Positions 24,482-33,295 are shown, counted from the first letter of the stretch. The stretch: 33,390 nucleotides of DNA from Akkermansia muciniphila (GCA_943333275.1 CALQSQ010000062.1:1-33390), one strand, 5' to 3'. Numbers and translations: made by a program. Notes: generated by a model from the letters alone, not told the origin.

Positions 24482-26707
24482 TTAGTGATTGAAAAGAAAT
24501 TCCTTCGTATTGATGAGCGCCCAGAGCAGATCCTCATAGCCCATGCGCTTGGATTGTTGGGGATCCAGCGGCTGCCCCTGGGCGTTCGTGCGGACCTTGA
24601 GAACGCTGTCGCCCGCGACCTGAAGTTCCTCCGCCGTGGGCGCGCGGGAGAAGGCGGTGAGGTAAAGTTGCTGCAATTTTTCCGGCTCGGGCAGTTCCGA
24701 TTTGGTCAGGGATTCGGCAACCCCGTTGCCCATGGTCAGCTTGGCCTTCACGTCGGCCGCATTCATCAGGTGCAGGCTCTGCGCCAGGCTCGAGGCCTGC
24801 ACGCGTTCGCATTCACAGACGCTGGAGCTTTCCGGACGCCCGAAGACTTTGAGAAACGGCGAACTGCGATTGTAGCTGTTGTCAGGCAGGGAAATGGCGC
24901 GGGTGCCGGGAGGCAGATCGCCGAAGTCCGAACTGGCCCCGGTCAGCTGATTGACCGCATCCAGCAGCACTTCCGCCTGCATGCGGCGCGGGTAGTAGTG
25001 CGAGAAATTCTGCCGGTCCACCGCATTGTGTTCGTTGGGCATGGCGCTCAACTGGTAGGTGTGACTCTGCGTGATGACGCGGATGACTGATTTCAGGTCG
25101 AAATTATGCTCGGTGAAGTCCCGGGCCAGGGCATCGAGCAACTCTGGATTGGTCGGCGGATTGGTATCGCGGATGTCGTCCTCAGGTTCGATCAGTCCGC
25201 GCTTGAAGAAATGTTTCCAATAACGATTCACCAGCGATTTCGCCAGAAAGGGATTGGTCTTGTCACTCATCCAATCCGCGAGGCGCAGTCTGGGATCATC
25301 ATCTGGCGGAATTTCCAGGGTGGGAGTGCCCAGCGCAGCGGGTTTCACAGGCAGCCGGGTTTTCTTGTTCTCCGTCTGGGCGATGCCCCGCTTGTGAAAT
25401 ATCAGATCCTCACCGGCGGTAGAGGTCGGCTTGCGGCCCACCTGCGTGAAAAAAGCCGTCAGGCTGTAATAGTCCCACTGGCTCCAGCGTTCGAACGGGT
25501 GATGGTGGCACTGCGCACACTGCATCCGCACTCCCAGAAACAACTGCGCCACATCCTCCATCTGCTGGTTCGGTTCCTTGACGCGCTTATACCATGCCAC
25601 GGCCGGGTTGTCCACGATGGTGCCGGTCGCGGCAAGAAGCTGCCGCACCATTTCGTCATAAGGTTTATTGGCGAGCAGGCTGTCGCGAACCCAGGAATGA
25701 AAGGCAAAGTTGGCCGTGATATCCGAGGCCTCATCGCGTTTGTTTTTCAAAATCGCGGTCCATTTGTTCGCAAAGAAATCGGCATAGTCAGAACTGCTCA
25801 GCAGCGACTCGATCGCCTGATCACGCTTATCGGGCGAGGGACTGGCGAGGAAGGCTTTCGTCTCCTCCAGGGTCGGCAGGCGCCCGGCGATGTCGAGCGA
25901 CACGCGGCGCAGAAACGTGGAGTCATCGCAGACTGGTGACGGTGGCACGCCAATCCGTTTCAGGTTCGCGAAGATGAGGTCATCGATGAAATTTTTGGAT
26001 GGTGGCAGATTTTCCACCGTCGCTCCCAGCGGAATCGAGGCACTGGAGACTGAAACTTTTCCCTGATACCGCACCATCACGGCCACGTTGCCGGGGATGT
26101 CGAGTGTCCGGACCAGTCCCGCCTCATCCGTTTCCGCCATGCTTTTATCATTGGGCTCATAGAGCGCCAGCGGCGTGACGTCGCGCGTGCTATTATCGGA
26201 ATAGTGGGCGGTGACCTTCAATTGCTGCGAGGAATGAACAGGCAGGGTCATCCGTTTGGGCTCCACGTCGATGGACGTAAGTTTTGGGTCCGAATCCTTG
26301 CCGAAAGCCATTCCCTCGGCGATCCAGCGAACCAGCTGCCGGTAGCCCTCAGATTGTGGATCGAGCCGCATCCCGCCTCCGTGCGGCACCGTATTGGCGG
26401 CCTTGAGGACGAGCAGACTTTCCTCGGGGGCGGCTGGAAAAACCCGGCGTCCCCTCCCCTCTTTCACGATGTGTTCGTAATCCTCCTGCGGCTCAAAGCC
26501 CAGCAGCGACAGCTTGAATCCCCGCTGGCCACTCCCGGCCTTTGCGTGGCAGCTTCCCGAGTTGCAACCCGCCTTGGTGAGGATCGGTGAAATGTCATTT
26601 ACAAAACTCACCGGTGAACCTGGTTCCGCCGCCTGCCCTGCCGAGGCCCACAGAAATGCCACCCCGCAAACCGCAGTCGACAATGCCCGCCTCATTTGAA
26701 TGGACAT
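24482..26707 (-). CDS. Cytochrome/Big2/DUF1549/DUF1553 protein
   Basis: Large exported protein, 741 residues from the ATG at 26707, in a family almost restricted to Planctomycetes, Verrucomicrobia and relatives. A signal peptide (to about 27, AGQAA) precedes a heme-like segment CNSGSCH (C48, C53, H54; four residues between the Cys, not the usual two). A Big2-type Ig domain (about 143-228) follows, then DUF1549 (about 238-410) with a standard heme motif CAQCH at 397-401 in RMQCAQCHHHPFERWSQWDYY, and DUF1553 to the end (SLVNRYWKHFFKRGLIEPED, PRRMQAEVLLDAVNQLTGAS). The frame is open to 26842, but those 45 extra residues precede the signal peptide and were rejected. It is the first gene of the operon. 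Confidence 0.88.
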   Translation of the reverse strand: MSIQMRRALSTAVCGVAFLWASAGQAAEPGSPVSFVNDISPILTKAGCNSGSCHAKAGSGQRGFKLSLLGFEPQEDYEHIVKEGRGRRVFPAAPEESLLVLKAANTVPHGGGMRLDPQSEGYRQLVRWIAEGMAFGKDSDPKLTSIDVEPKRMTLPVHSSQQLKVTAHYSDNSTRDVTPLALYEPNDKSMAETDEAGLVRTLDIPGNVAVMVRYQGKVSVSSASIPLGATVENLPPSKNFIDDLIFANLKRIGVPPSPVCDDSTFLRRVSLDIAGRLPTLEETKAFLASPSPDKRDQAIESLLSSSDYADFFANKWTAILKNKRDEASDITANFAFHSWVRDSLLANKPYDEMVRQLLAATGTIVDNPAVAWYKRVKEPNQQMEDVAQLFLGVRMQCAQCHHHPFERWSQWDYYSLTAFFTQVGRKPTSTAGEDLIFHKRGIAQTENKKTRLPVKPAALGTPTLEIPPDDDPRLRLADWMSDKTNPFLAKSLVNRYWKHFFKRGLIEPEDDIRDTNPPTNPELLDALARDFTEHNFDLKSVIRVITQSHTYQLSAMPNEHNAVDRQNFSHYYPRRMQAEVLLDAVNQLTGASSDFGDLPPGTRAISLPDNSYNRSSPFLKVFGRPESSSVCECERVQASSLAQSLHLMNAADVKAKLTMGNGVAESLTKSELPEPEKLQQLYLTAFSRAPTAEELQVAGDSVLKVRTNAQGQPLDPQQSKRMGYEDLLWALINTKEFLFNH

Positions 26708-26950
26708 GTGAATGTAGGATCGATGCCCCCCGGGAGGACGGGGCAAACGCAGGATGTCTGTAAGGTCAACCATTGCTAAAATAATGCATCCATCCCGGTG
26801 CATACGCCCCCGATTCCGGTGGCGCTTTTGCGTGAAAGGCACCGCGCGTGCGGGTCAGCCTCCGTTCTCAGGCACCAATGGAATGGCCTCGGATGCCCAT
26901 GGCTTCAACATGGGGTGAACACCCCATCGCGCTTGTTTAGGGAAATGATT
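26708..26950. promoter_or_regulatory. Divergent intergenic region: seven-gene operon and dps
   Basis: 243 bases that must hold the promoters of the minus-strand operon and of dps. TTGACC on the minus strand near 26764-26769 could be a -35 box, but no good -10 lies at the right distance. The 18-bp palindrome at 26910-26927, close to dps, is listed separately. Confidence 0.4.
26910..26927. promoter_or_regulatory. Perfect 18-bp palindrome upstream of dps
   Basis: ATGGGGTG-AA-CACCCCAT is a perfect 8-2-8 inverted repeat, 24 to 36 bases before the possible dps starts. The geometry suits a dimeric repressor or activator site. It does not match a classic Fur, PerR or OxyR site that I know. It could also be a leader hairpin, although a two-base loop is tight. 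Confidence 0.4.
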
Positions 26951-26962
26951 ATGGGGAGGAAG

Positions 26963-27457
26963 ATGAAAACGAAACTCACCCACACCCGCAACAGCCTGCC
27001 GGAAAAAACCCGCCTCCAGATGACTGCACTTCTGCAGGAAAGACTCGCCGACTCCATCGATCTCATGATGCAGGCCAAGCAGGCGCATTGGAATGTCAAG
27101 GGACCCAATTTCATCGCCCTGCATGAATTGTTCGACAAAGTTTACACCGATACGGGTTTATACGTGGACCTGATTGCCGAGCGCATCGTTCAGTTGGGGG
27201 GCATTGCCCGGGGCACCGTTCGCGTCAGCGCCCAAAAATCCAGCCTTGCCGAATACCCGCTGGACATCACCAGTGGCAAGAAACACGTGGCGGAACTGGC
27301 CCACGCCATTTCCTCCTTTGGCGAACTGATTCGCAAGGCCATCGCTCTTTCCTCAAAGCTGGAGGACGCCGATACTGCGGACATTTTCACCCAGGTCTCG
27401 CGCGGTTCGGACATGAACCTTTGGTTCGTTGAGGCTCACGAACAGGATCAGCATTGA
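26963..27457 (+). CDS. dps: Dps-family ferritin-like DNA protection protein
   Basis: Mini-ferritin of 164 residues that stores iron, consumes peroxide and may coat DNA under stress. Dps signatures are clear: TRNSLPEKTR at the start, AKQAHWNVKGPNFIALHELFD with ferroxidase ligands H42, H54 and D58, then VDLIAERIVQLGG with the remaining acidic ligands (D69, E73). The C-terminal helix is normal and ends WFVEAHEQDQH, without a Lys-rich tail. Two further ATGs lie at 26945 and 26951 in frame; the one at 26963 matches usual family N-termini and has GGGGAGG just before it, rather close. The start at 26951 is the main alternative. A palindrome 36 bases upstream may be an operator. Confidence 0.93.
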   Translation: MKTKLTHTRNSLPEKTRLQMTALLQERLADSIDLMMQAKQAHWNVKGPNFIALHELFDKVYTDTGLYVDLIAERIVQLGGIARGTVRVSAQKSSLAEYPLDITSGKKHVAELAHAISSFGELIRKAIALSSKLEDADTADIFTQVSRGSDMNLWFVEAHEQDQH

Positions 27458-27591
27458 CTGATTTCCAAGCATTCCGTTTCCCAGAGACAACGGGCAAGCG
27501 AACCGCGCAAATTTTAAAGAAGCTCGCCTGCCGTTCCACGCCTGCTGCAGTTTTTGAAATCATTTCTCCACCCGAACCCAACGCCACCCCC

Positions 27592-28329
27592 ATGACCTCG
27601 AATGCCACCCCCCAGCCCCTGACTCTTCTTGAACTTGGTTTTCGCACTGCAGCCCTGCGGCAGAGCGGAAGCGAACTGGAATTAAACATCACTCTGCAGG
27701 AAGCCCGCGACTTTGGTCTGCAGCGCGGGATGAATGAGAACTGGAAAATGAACTGGCACCGCGAGTGGGATCACATCGAAGGACTGCTGCACCGCATCAG
27801 GGTGCTGGTGAATGAGATGCACGAGTTCGTGGAAAACCTTGATACAAGCCATCTCGATCAGGCCCTGGCGGTCTGGCCGAGGATCAGATCCGAGGATGAA
27901 ACATTGATAAAATCAATCAGCATCGTCCGCCTTCTGGCAGCCGAACTGAATGCTTCCAACCGCCGGGATTGGAATCTGCTGGCCCGCAAGCTCGATCCGC
28001 ATTTGGAGTCGATCCACGCCCAGTTTCATGCCATGCGCATCAAGCTGGAGTTGCTGAAGACACATTCCCGGGCGGCGGTGAATCGTCTGGTTGCAAGAAT
28101 TCTTGAGAAGCGCCCCGGAAGTGCCGAACAGGGTGGCCTGAGTGCGGATGATTACCAGCAGGAATTGGAGGTGGCGGCGCTCGCCATTCAATCGGAGCAA
28201 CACGAAGTCCTAGGCGTCGCGGATATTGTCAAAAGCATGTTCATGTGGGTAGAATCCCCCACGGAGCGCGTCCTGCTCAATCGCACGCTCACCATTGAGG
28301 AATCCGTCGCGGAGACGCCAGCGAAATAG
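27592..28329 (+). CDS. Hypothetical helical protein downstream of dps
   Basis: Protein of 245 residues from the ATG at 27592. It is largely alpha-helical and charged: LLELGFRTAALRQSG, DHIEGLLHRIRVLVNEMHEF, HAQFHAMRIKLELLKTHSRA. There is no signal peptide or TM segment, so it is probably cytoplasmic. The frame is open back to a TTG at 27454 that overlaps the dps stop, but the added 46 residues look non-coding. It follows dps by 134 bases on the same strand and could share its transcript. The helical pattern hints at a four-helix bundle, possibly protein-binding. I do not recognise the family and assign no function. Confidence 0.6.
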   Translation: MTSNATPQPLTLLELGFRTAALRQSGSELELNITLQEARDFGLQRGMNENWKMNWHREWDHIEGLLHRIRVLVNEMHEFVENLDTSHLDQALAVWPRIRSEDETLIKSISIVRLLAAELNASNRRDWNLLARKLDPHLESIHAQFHAMRIKLELLKTHSRAAVNRLVARILEKRPGSAEQGGLSADDYQQELEVAALAIQSEQHEVLGVADIVKSMFMWVESPTERVLLNRTLTIEESVAETPAK

Positions 28330-28497
28330 GCCAGGATGAATCTGTTCAAAGATAGCCAGTGTAGGAAATCACCGCTCCGCAAATGAACCGATTGCCAATC
28401 CAAAGATCGTGGGTTCCATGTGGAATTTTTCGGTCCCGATGATGAATCGCCGGAACATTTTCGATCTTACCAAGCCACTAATACCTCCTCTACCATC

Positions 28498-29577
28498 ATG
28501 TCCACCTCCTCCCTTTTCACCCCTGTCAACCTCGGCACCATCGAACTCCCAAATCGCATCCTCATGGCGCCGCTCACCCGATGCCGGGCGGACGCTGACC
28601 ATGTTCCCACGGACCTCATGGCCACCTATTACGCCCAGCGGGCCACCGCAGGCCTCATCATCGCGGAAGCCACCATGGTCATGGAGGGAAATTCCGCCTT
28701 CGGTGCCCGCGAGCCCGGCATTCATTCCGACGCCCAGGTGGCCGGGTGGAAAAAGGTGACCGATGCCGTGCATGCTGCGGGAAGCAGGATTGTTTTGCAG
28801 CTCTGGCATGGCGGACGGGCCTGCCATTCGCTTTTAAACAACGGTAATCAACCCGTCGCACCCAGTCCCCTTCAGATCCGCAACGACGAGACCCACACTC
28901 CGCTGGGCAAGAAACCCTATGAAACACCCCGGGAACTTCGCGATGACGAGATCCCCACCATCATTGACGGTTTCCGCAAGGCCGCGGAAAACGCCCGGGC
29001 CGCGGGCTTCGATGGCGTCGAAATCCACGGCGCCAACGGCTACCTCCTTGACGAATTCCTGCGCGATGGCAGCAACCAGCGCACCGGGCCTTACGGCGGT
29101 CCTCTTGAAAATCGCGCCCGCCTCCTGCTGGAGGTGACTGATGCCGCTATCGGTGTCTGGGGCGCCGACCGCGTCGGGGTGCGAATTTCCCCGCTCAACA
29201 GCTACAATGACATGCTGGACAGTGATCCCATGGGCCTCACCACCTACGTTTCCTCCCAACTCAGCCAGCTGGGAATTGCCTATCTCCATCTGATGCGCGC
29301 GGATTTCTTTGGAGTTCAACAGGGCGACGTGGTCAGCGCCGCCCGGGCCGCCTTCCACGGCAATCTCATTGGAAATATGGGTTACACACCCGAGGAGGCC
29401 GCCCAGGCTGTCTCCGCCGGAACACTGGCGGGCGTGGCCTTCGGACATCACTATGTGAGCAATCCGGATCTCGTCGAGCGTGTCCGGATGGGCGTGGCTC
29501 TGGTCGAACCGGATGCCCGCACCTTCTACACCAACGACGCGCGCGGCTACACGGATTACCCAACACTGGCGGGTTAG
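28498..29577 (+). CDS. Old yellow enzyme family alkene reductase (NemA-like)
   Basis: FMN-dependent NAD(P)H oxidoreductase of 359 residues that reduces activated C=C bonds (and, in some members, nitro compounds). TIM-barrel motifs are intact: PNRILMAPLTRCRA near the start with the flavin-contacting Thr (T27), QLWHGGRACH, then FDGVEIHGANGYLLDEFL with H177 and N180 that bind the substrate oxyanion and Y182 as proton donor, and GSNQRTGPYGGPLENRARL. The C-terminal phosphate-binding part is GVAFGHHYVSNPDLVERV. The frame extends to 28420, but the ATG at 28498 gives the usual N-terminus (MSTSSLFTPVNLGTIELPNR). Its stop abuts the stop of the convergent Kir channel gene. Confidence 0.93.
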   Translation: MSTSSLFTPVNLGTIELPNRILMAPLTRCRADADHVPTDLMATYYAQRATAGLIIAEATMVMEGNSAFGAREPGIHSDAQVAGWKKVTDAVHAAGSRIVLQLWHGGRACHSLLNNGNQPVAPSPLQIRNDETHTPLGKKPYETPRELRDDEIPTIIDGFRKAAENARAAGFDGVEIHGANGYLLDEFLRDGSNQRTGPYGGPLENRARLLLEVTDAAIGVWGADRVGVRISPLNSYNDMLDSDPMGLTTYVSSQLSQLGIAYLHLMRADFFGVQQGDVVSAARAAFHGNLIGNMGYTPEEAAQAVSAGTLAGVAFGHHYVSNPDLVERVRMGVALVEPDARTFYTNDARGYTDYPTLAG

Positions 29578-30522
29578 TCAGATCGTCGACGGTTGCGGCA
29601 CCGGTTCCGTCTCATGGACGCGCCCGTAGTCGACCTCGTAGCGCCCACCGCCGAGTTCCGTGTAAATTTCCACGAACCGGCGGTCGAATTGCACGTCGCT
29701 CCAGGTGTAGTCATACTGACTCTGCACCGGCGCCTGAATGACCGTATCGATGCACACGATGGAGGTGATGATGCGCGCGTCCCATTGCTCCATCTGCTCC
29801 GGCGTCACTCCATATAGGGGACTGCTCTCGTCGATCACGTGCCGGATCGTCAGTGCGGTGGGGAAGATGATGACGCGATCGTATTCCAGCTTGAGCGCAT
29901 AAAACCGCCGCACATCCTCCTCCTCCTGAATGCTTTCCTTGCGGATGAGCATCAGGCGAAACTCCGCCTCCACCATGGATTCCTTCTGCTGGTTCGCCAC
30001 GCGCAGTTGGAGCGACGGCCTGCCATCGTAGGGGCAGATGACCATGGAGTGACTGAAGGTCAGGCGCGCCACGGGACGTGCAAACCGCACAAAGATCAGA
30101 CCTGTCACCACTGCGGTGAAAAACATGCCAATCACGATCTCAATCGTGGTGACCACATTTCCGAAAAGCGTTGCCGGATACAGGTGTCCAAATCCCACCG
30201 TGGAGAGCGTCTGCACACTGAAGAAGAAGGCGCTCACGAACGAAGCCTCCTCCATTTCGGCTATGCAGGCTCCACCCATCAAATAGATGGTCGCAAAAAT
30301 CACATTCAGCCCAAAGTACACCCCCAGCACGACCATCGCAAAACGCGGCCAGGTCAAGGCCAGCACCGTCCGGTAAAGATCCCGCCACTCACGCCTTCCG
30401 GAGTTCGTGTGCAGGAACTCCAGCTTGCCGGAGCGAACGGAAACAGGTGAGGGAGTTTTTTTCATGCGGAGCAAAAAGGCAGGGGTGGCGACTTTGCCGC
30501 AGTCCCGCCCAATTTTCACCAT
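29578..30522 (-). CDS. Inward-rectifier-type potassium channel (KirBac)
   Basis: Bacterial Kir-family channel of 314 residues. It has the two-helix pore: outer helix about 61-82 (FAMVVLGVYFGLNVIFATIY), pore helix and selectivity filter TVGFG at 108-112, and inner helix about 122-147 (VVTTIEIVIGMFFTAVVTGL). The large C-terminal part is the Kir cytoplasmic beta-sandwich domain (LTFSHSMVICPYDGRPSLQL, then RVANQQ, LTIRHVIDESSPLYGVTPEQ). The ATG at 30522 has AGGAAGAGG immediately before it. A TTG at 30546 extends the frame, and an ATG at 30465 is possible. Gating ligand and physiological role are unknown. It lies beside, but probably not in an operon with, the rtcB gene. Confidence 0.93.
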   Translation of the reverse strand: MVKIGRDCGKVATPAFLLRMKKTPSPVSVRSGKLEFLHTNSGRREWRDLYRTVLALTWPRFAMVVLGVYFGLNVIFATIYLMGGACIAEMEEASFVSAFFFSVQTLSTVGFGHLYPATLFGNVVTTIEIVIGMFFTAVVTGLIFVRFARPVARLTFSHSMVICPYDGRPSLQLRVANQQKESMVEAEFRLMLIRKESIQEEEDVRRFYALKLEYDRVIIFPTALTIRHVIDESSPLYGVTPEQMEQWDARIITSIVCIDTVIQAPVQSQYDYTWSDVQFDRRFVEIYTELGGGRYEVDYGRVHETEPVPQPSTI

Positions 30523-30647
30523 CCTCTTCCTGAGAAATCCTCGCAAAGCAAGTCTCCAGATGATCGGCTCTTAGTTGCCTAAGGCAGCCTCATCGGCCTC
30601 CCTGCTCCGAAGGCCTGAAGGCGGATTTGATCAGGAAATGTAAATTT

Positions 30648-32114
30648 CTACGCAGCCCCCTCCGGATCCTTATCACCATCCTTGATGACAAATACCGCGC
30701 GCAACCGGGCCACGGACCTGGCGAGATCGGCCTCCGTAATCGATGCCGTCACGTCGTCGAAATTCTTATAGGCGGCGGGCGCTTCATCGATCGGATAGAC
30801 ACGGCAATTCGACATGACATCGGCGGCCGCCAGGCCAGCATCCACCTCATCACGCAGCAGCGTTCGCTCGGCCTGCTTGCGTCCCATCGCCCGGCCAGCC
30901 CCGTGATTGATCGAATAGAGCGATGCCGCGGATCCCGCGCTGGCCACCATGACATGGGAACCAGCCGTGGGATTTCCCGGCAGGAGGATCGGATGACCCG
31001 TTTCCGCGAACCGGGTCCCGCGGAGTTCATGATGTCCCGCCGGCAACGCGCGGGTGGCGCCCTTACGAATGACCCACATCATCGTGCCATCCACTACCTC
31101 ACGCCGCGCCAGATTGTGCGAAATGTAGTAAACAAACTCGGCCTTGGTGCCGGGGAATATTTCCTGAAAGGCCTCGAGCACAAGGGTGTTGATCAGCAGA
31201 TGATTCACCGTCGCGAAGTTTCCACCGAGCGCCATGTCCGCGAGATAGTCCGTGGCTTCTGGCGTCCCCAGCGGGGCATAAACCATGTGCGCATCTCCTC
31301 CCGGCAGCGGCGTGCCCCAGAGTTTGAATTTGGCCGCCAGCGATTTGAAATGCGCATCGGCGAGCTTGTAGCCGAACCCACGCGACCCGCAGTGCGAAAG
31401 GAATCCAATGCATCCATCCTTCAGCCCGAAATGCGCCGCGATGTCCGACATTTCCGGCGCCACCGTCACCACCTCGGCTTCGCCAAAATGATTTCCAGAA
31501 CCATACGACCCAACCGAGGCCAGGCTCGATTCCATCCGGGGATTGGCCGCACAGACAACCCGCAGGCGGGCCGCCAACTCCTCCGGATCCCCGTGGCTCG
31601 CGTCCTCGCAGGAATCCCTCCAATGCGCCGGAATTCCCAGCTTGGCGAGCACCCTGGGAATCGCCCCGAAAATGGCAATCTCGCACAGCGTTTCCGCATC
31701 GATCCTCCGCCCCGTCGCCGCCTGGCGATTGTTTGCTCCCGTGGGAATGCGCTCACAGATCGCATTGATCAATGCCCGCCGCGTTGGTTTGTCAGCCAGC
31801 GCCGAGGCTTCCAGATCGCTTTGCAGAAAGGACATCGAGCATTTGATATCCGGCCCCACCGGAGCCGGAAAGATCGCATTCCGCGAAGCCAGCACACACC
31901 CCACCGGCACCCCATACCCCGTGTGCGCATCGGGATTCACCACCATCCGGTCCACATACGGAGCCGACGCGCCATTCATCGCCTGCTCCAGACACTTCTC
32001 ATCCAACCCGGCAAGAATCGCCTTATTGGCAATGATCGTGATGGGACGCCGACCGGGAACCGGAAGCAAATGCCTGGCGGGTCCACTGGGGACGATTTTT
32101 TCTTTGAGACTCAT
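30648..32114 (-). CDS. rtcB: RtcB family RNA ligase, divergent clade
   Basis: GTP- and Mn-dependent ligase that joins 2',3'-cyclic phosphate to 5'-OH RNA ends in tRNA splicing-like or RNA repair reactions. It has 488 residues. Recognised elements: DAHTGYGVPVG (62-72), metal ligands D89 and C92 in VGPDIKCSM, GSGNHF with H209, SHCGSRGFG with H241, H333 in ISHNLARRE, and the guanylylated His (H404) in INHGAGRAMGRKQA. All key residues are present, but several motifs differ from the common GVGFDINCG and GTLGGGNHF forms. No archease or rtcA gene adjoins. It is divergent from sucD across 255 bases. No Shine-Dalgarno is apparent. Confidence 0.93.
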   Translation of the reverse strand: MSLKEKIVPSGPARHLLPVPGRRPITIIANKAILAGLDEKCLEQAMNGASAPYVDRMVVNPDAHTGYGVPVGCVLASRNAIFPAPVGPDIKCSMSFLQSDLEASALADKPTRRALINAICERIPTGANNRQAATGRRIDAETLCEIAIFGAIPRVLAKLGIPAHWRDSCEDASHGDPEELAARLRVVCAANPRMESSLASVGSYGSGNHFGEAEVVTVAPEMSDIAAHFGLKDGCIGFLSHCGSRGFGYKLADAHFKSLAAKFKLWGTPLPGGDAHMVYAPLGTPEATDYLADMALGGNFATVNHLLINTLVLEAFQEIFPGTKAEFVYYISHNLARREVVDGTMMWVIRKGATRALPAGHHELRGTRFAETGHPILLPGNPTAGSHVMVASAGSAASLYSINHGAGRAMGRKQAERTLLRDEVDAGLAAADVMSNCRVYPIDEAPAAYKNFDDVTASITEADLARSVARLRAVFVIKDGDKDPEGAA

Positions 32115-32369
32115 GCGGGGATGCGTTCGAAACTACCGAGACGGTGATAGCTTGCCAGTGGGAAAGTTGGGGACCAATCTTAAGACTATACGAATGTGAA
32201 AGGTTGGCCGAATAATGCCGCTCCATCCACCTATCGTCCGGCACCTCCACTTTCGCCGTGGCTGCGGAGGGGATGGCTGCTTTCGTGACGAATCTTGCTT
32301 GAACTCCCTGCGCTCCCCTCTAGGCTCTGCATCTTCCCGTTCCCAACCCCCTTACAATTTCTCCTAATC
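32115..32369. promoter_or_regulatory. Divergent promoter region of rtcB and sucD
   Basis: 255 bases with no gene. On the minus strand a TATAGT at about 32184-32189 might be the rtcB -10 box, without a good -35. The candidate for sucD is listed separately. No riboswitch-like structure is apparent to me. Confidence 0.4.
32299..32326 (+). promoter_or_regulatory. Possible sucD promoter
   Basis: TTGAAC (32299-32304) and TAGGCT (32321-32326) are 16 bases apart, 43 bases before the sucD ATG. The -35 box is good and the -10 is poor, so this is tentative. Confidence 0.3.
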
Positions 32370-33251
32370 ATGTCCGTTTTGGTTGATAAAAACACCCGAC
32401 TTCTCGTTCAAGGCATCACCGGTGCTTCCGGAGGATTTCACGCCAAATCCTGCATGGAATACGGCACCAATGTGGTGGCCGGGGTGACCCCGGGCAAGGG
32501 CGGGCAGAAATTTGAATCCTGGGTGCCGATTTTCGATACCGTGGCCGAGGCACGGGCGGCGACCGGTTGCAATGCGACCATGATCTTCGTGCCTCCTCCG
32601 TTTGCGGCGGATGGCATCATGGAGGCTGCGGATGCGGGGGTGGAATTGATTGTTTGCATCACCGAGGGCATCCCGGTCATGGACATGATGCGGGTCAAAG
32701 TCGCTCTGGCTGGCAGTGGCAGCACGTTGATCGGGCCGAACTGCCCGGGCATCATCACACCGGAGCAGTGCAAGATCGGGATCATGCCCGGGTATATTCA
32801 CAAGGCCGGCAAGATTGGCGTGGTCAGCCGCTCGGGCACGTTGACGTATGAGGCCGTCTGGCAGATTACGAATCGCGGCATGGGCCAGAGCACCTGCATT
32901 GGGATCGGTGGCGACCCCATTCATGGAATGACGCAGCTGGATGCGGTGAAACTTCTGACCAACGATCCGGGCACCGAAGCCTTTATCATGATCGGTGAAA
33001 TTGGCGGCAGCGAGGAAGAGGAGGCCGCCGCCTGGTTGAAGGAAAATTGTAAAAAACCGGTGGCCGGTTTCATTGCCGGGGCCACCGCCCCTCCCGGACG
33101 CCGCATGGGCCACGCCGGCGCCATCATTTCCGGAGGCAAGGGCACCGCCCAAGCCAAACAGCAAGCCTTGCGCGAGGCTGGCATTGAAATTGCTCAGTCT
33201 CCGTCCGATATGGGCGACGCCATTCTCCGCGCCATGAAGCGCCGCGGCTAA
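32370..33251 (+). CDS. sucD: Succinyl-CoA synthetase alpha subunit
   Basis: Catalytic subunit of succinate-CoA ligase in the TCA cycle, 293 residues, normal for the family. The CoA-binding Rossmann part is N-terminal ([24 protein letters not shown], then [12 protein letters not shown]). Next come [26 protein letters not shown] and GIGGDPIHG, and the phosphorylated His (H248) sits in [13 protein letters not shown]. The frame is open from 32295, but the ATG at 32370 is the family start. Usually sucC lies directly upstream; here the upstream neighbour is the divergent rtcB, so the beta subunit must be encoded elsewhere. A citrate synthase gene follows after 44 bases, suggesting a TCA-cycle operon. 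Confidence 0.96.
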   Translation: MSVLVDKNTRLLVQGITGASGGFHAKSCMEYGTNVVAGVTPGKGGQKFESWVPIFDTVAEARAATGCNATMIFVPPPFAADGIMEAADAGVELIVCITEGIPVMDMMRVKVALAGSGSTLIGPNCPGIITPEQCKIGIMPGYIHKAGKIGVVSRSGTLTYEAVWQITNRGMGQSTCIGIGGDPIHGMTQLDAVKLLTNDPGTEAFIMIGEIGGSEEEEAAAWLKENCKKPVAGFIAGATAPPGRRMGHAGAIISGGKGTAQAKQQALREAGIEIAQSPSDMGDAILRAMKRRG

Positions 33252-33295
33252 AATTCTCACTTTCCCAATTCCCCCACCCCATCCCCTCTCTTAAA

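Noticed and set aside
30627..32147. Plus-strand open frame of 506 codons, the longest on that strand here
   Set aside because: It is a mirror of rtcB, whose catalytic motifs are intact. The Arg/His-rich translation is typical of antisense shadow.
32364..33260. Minus-strand open frame of 298 codons opposite sucD
   Set aside because: sucD is unmistakable, and the antisense translation is Gly/His/Ala-rich without a domain.
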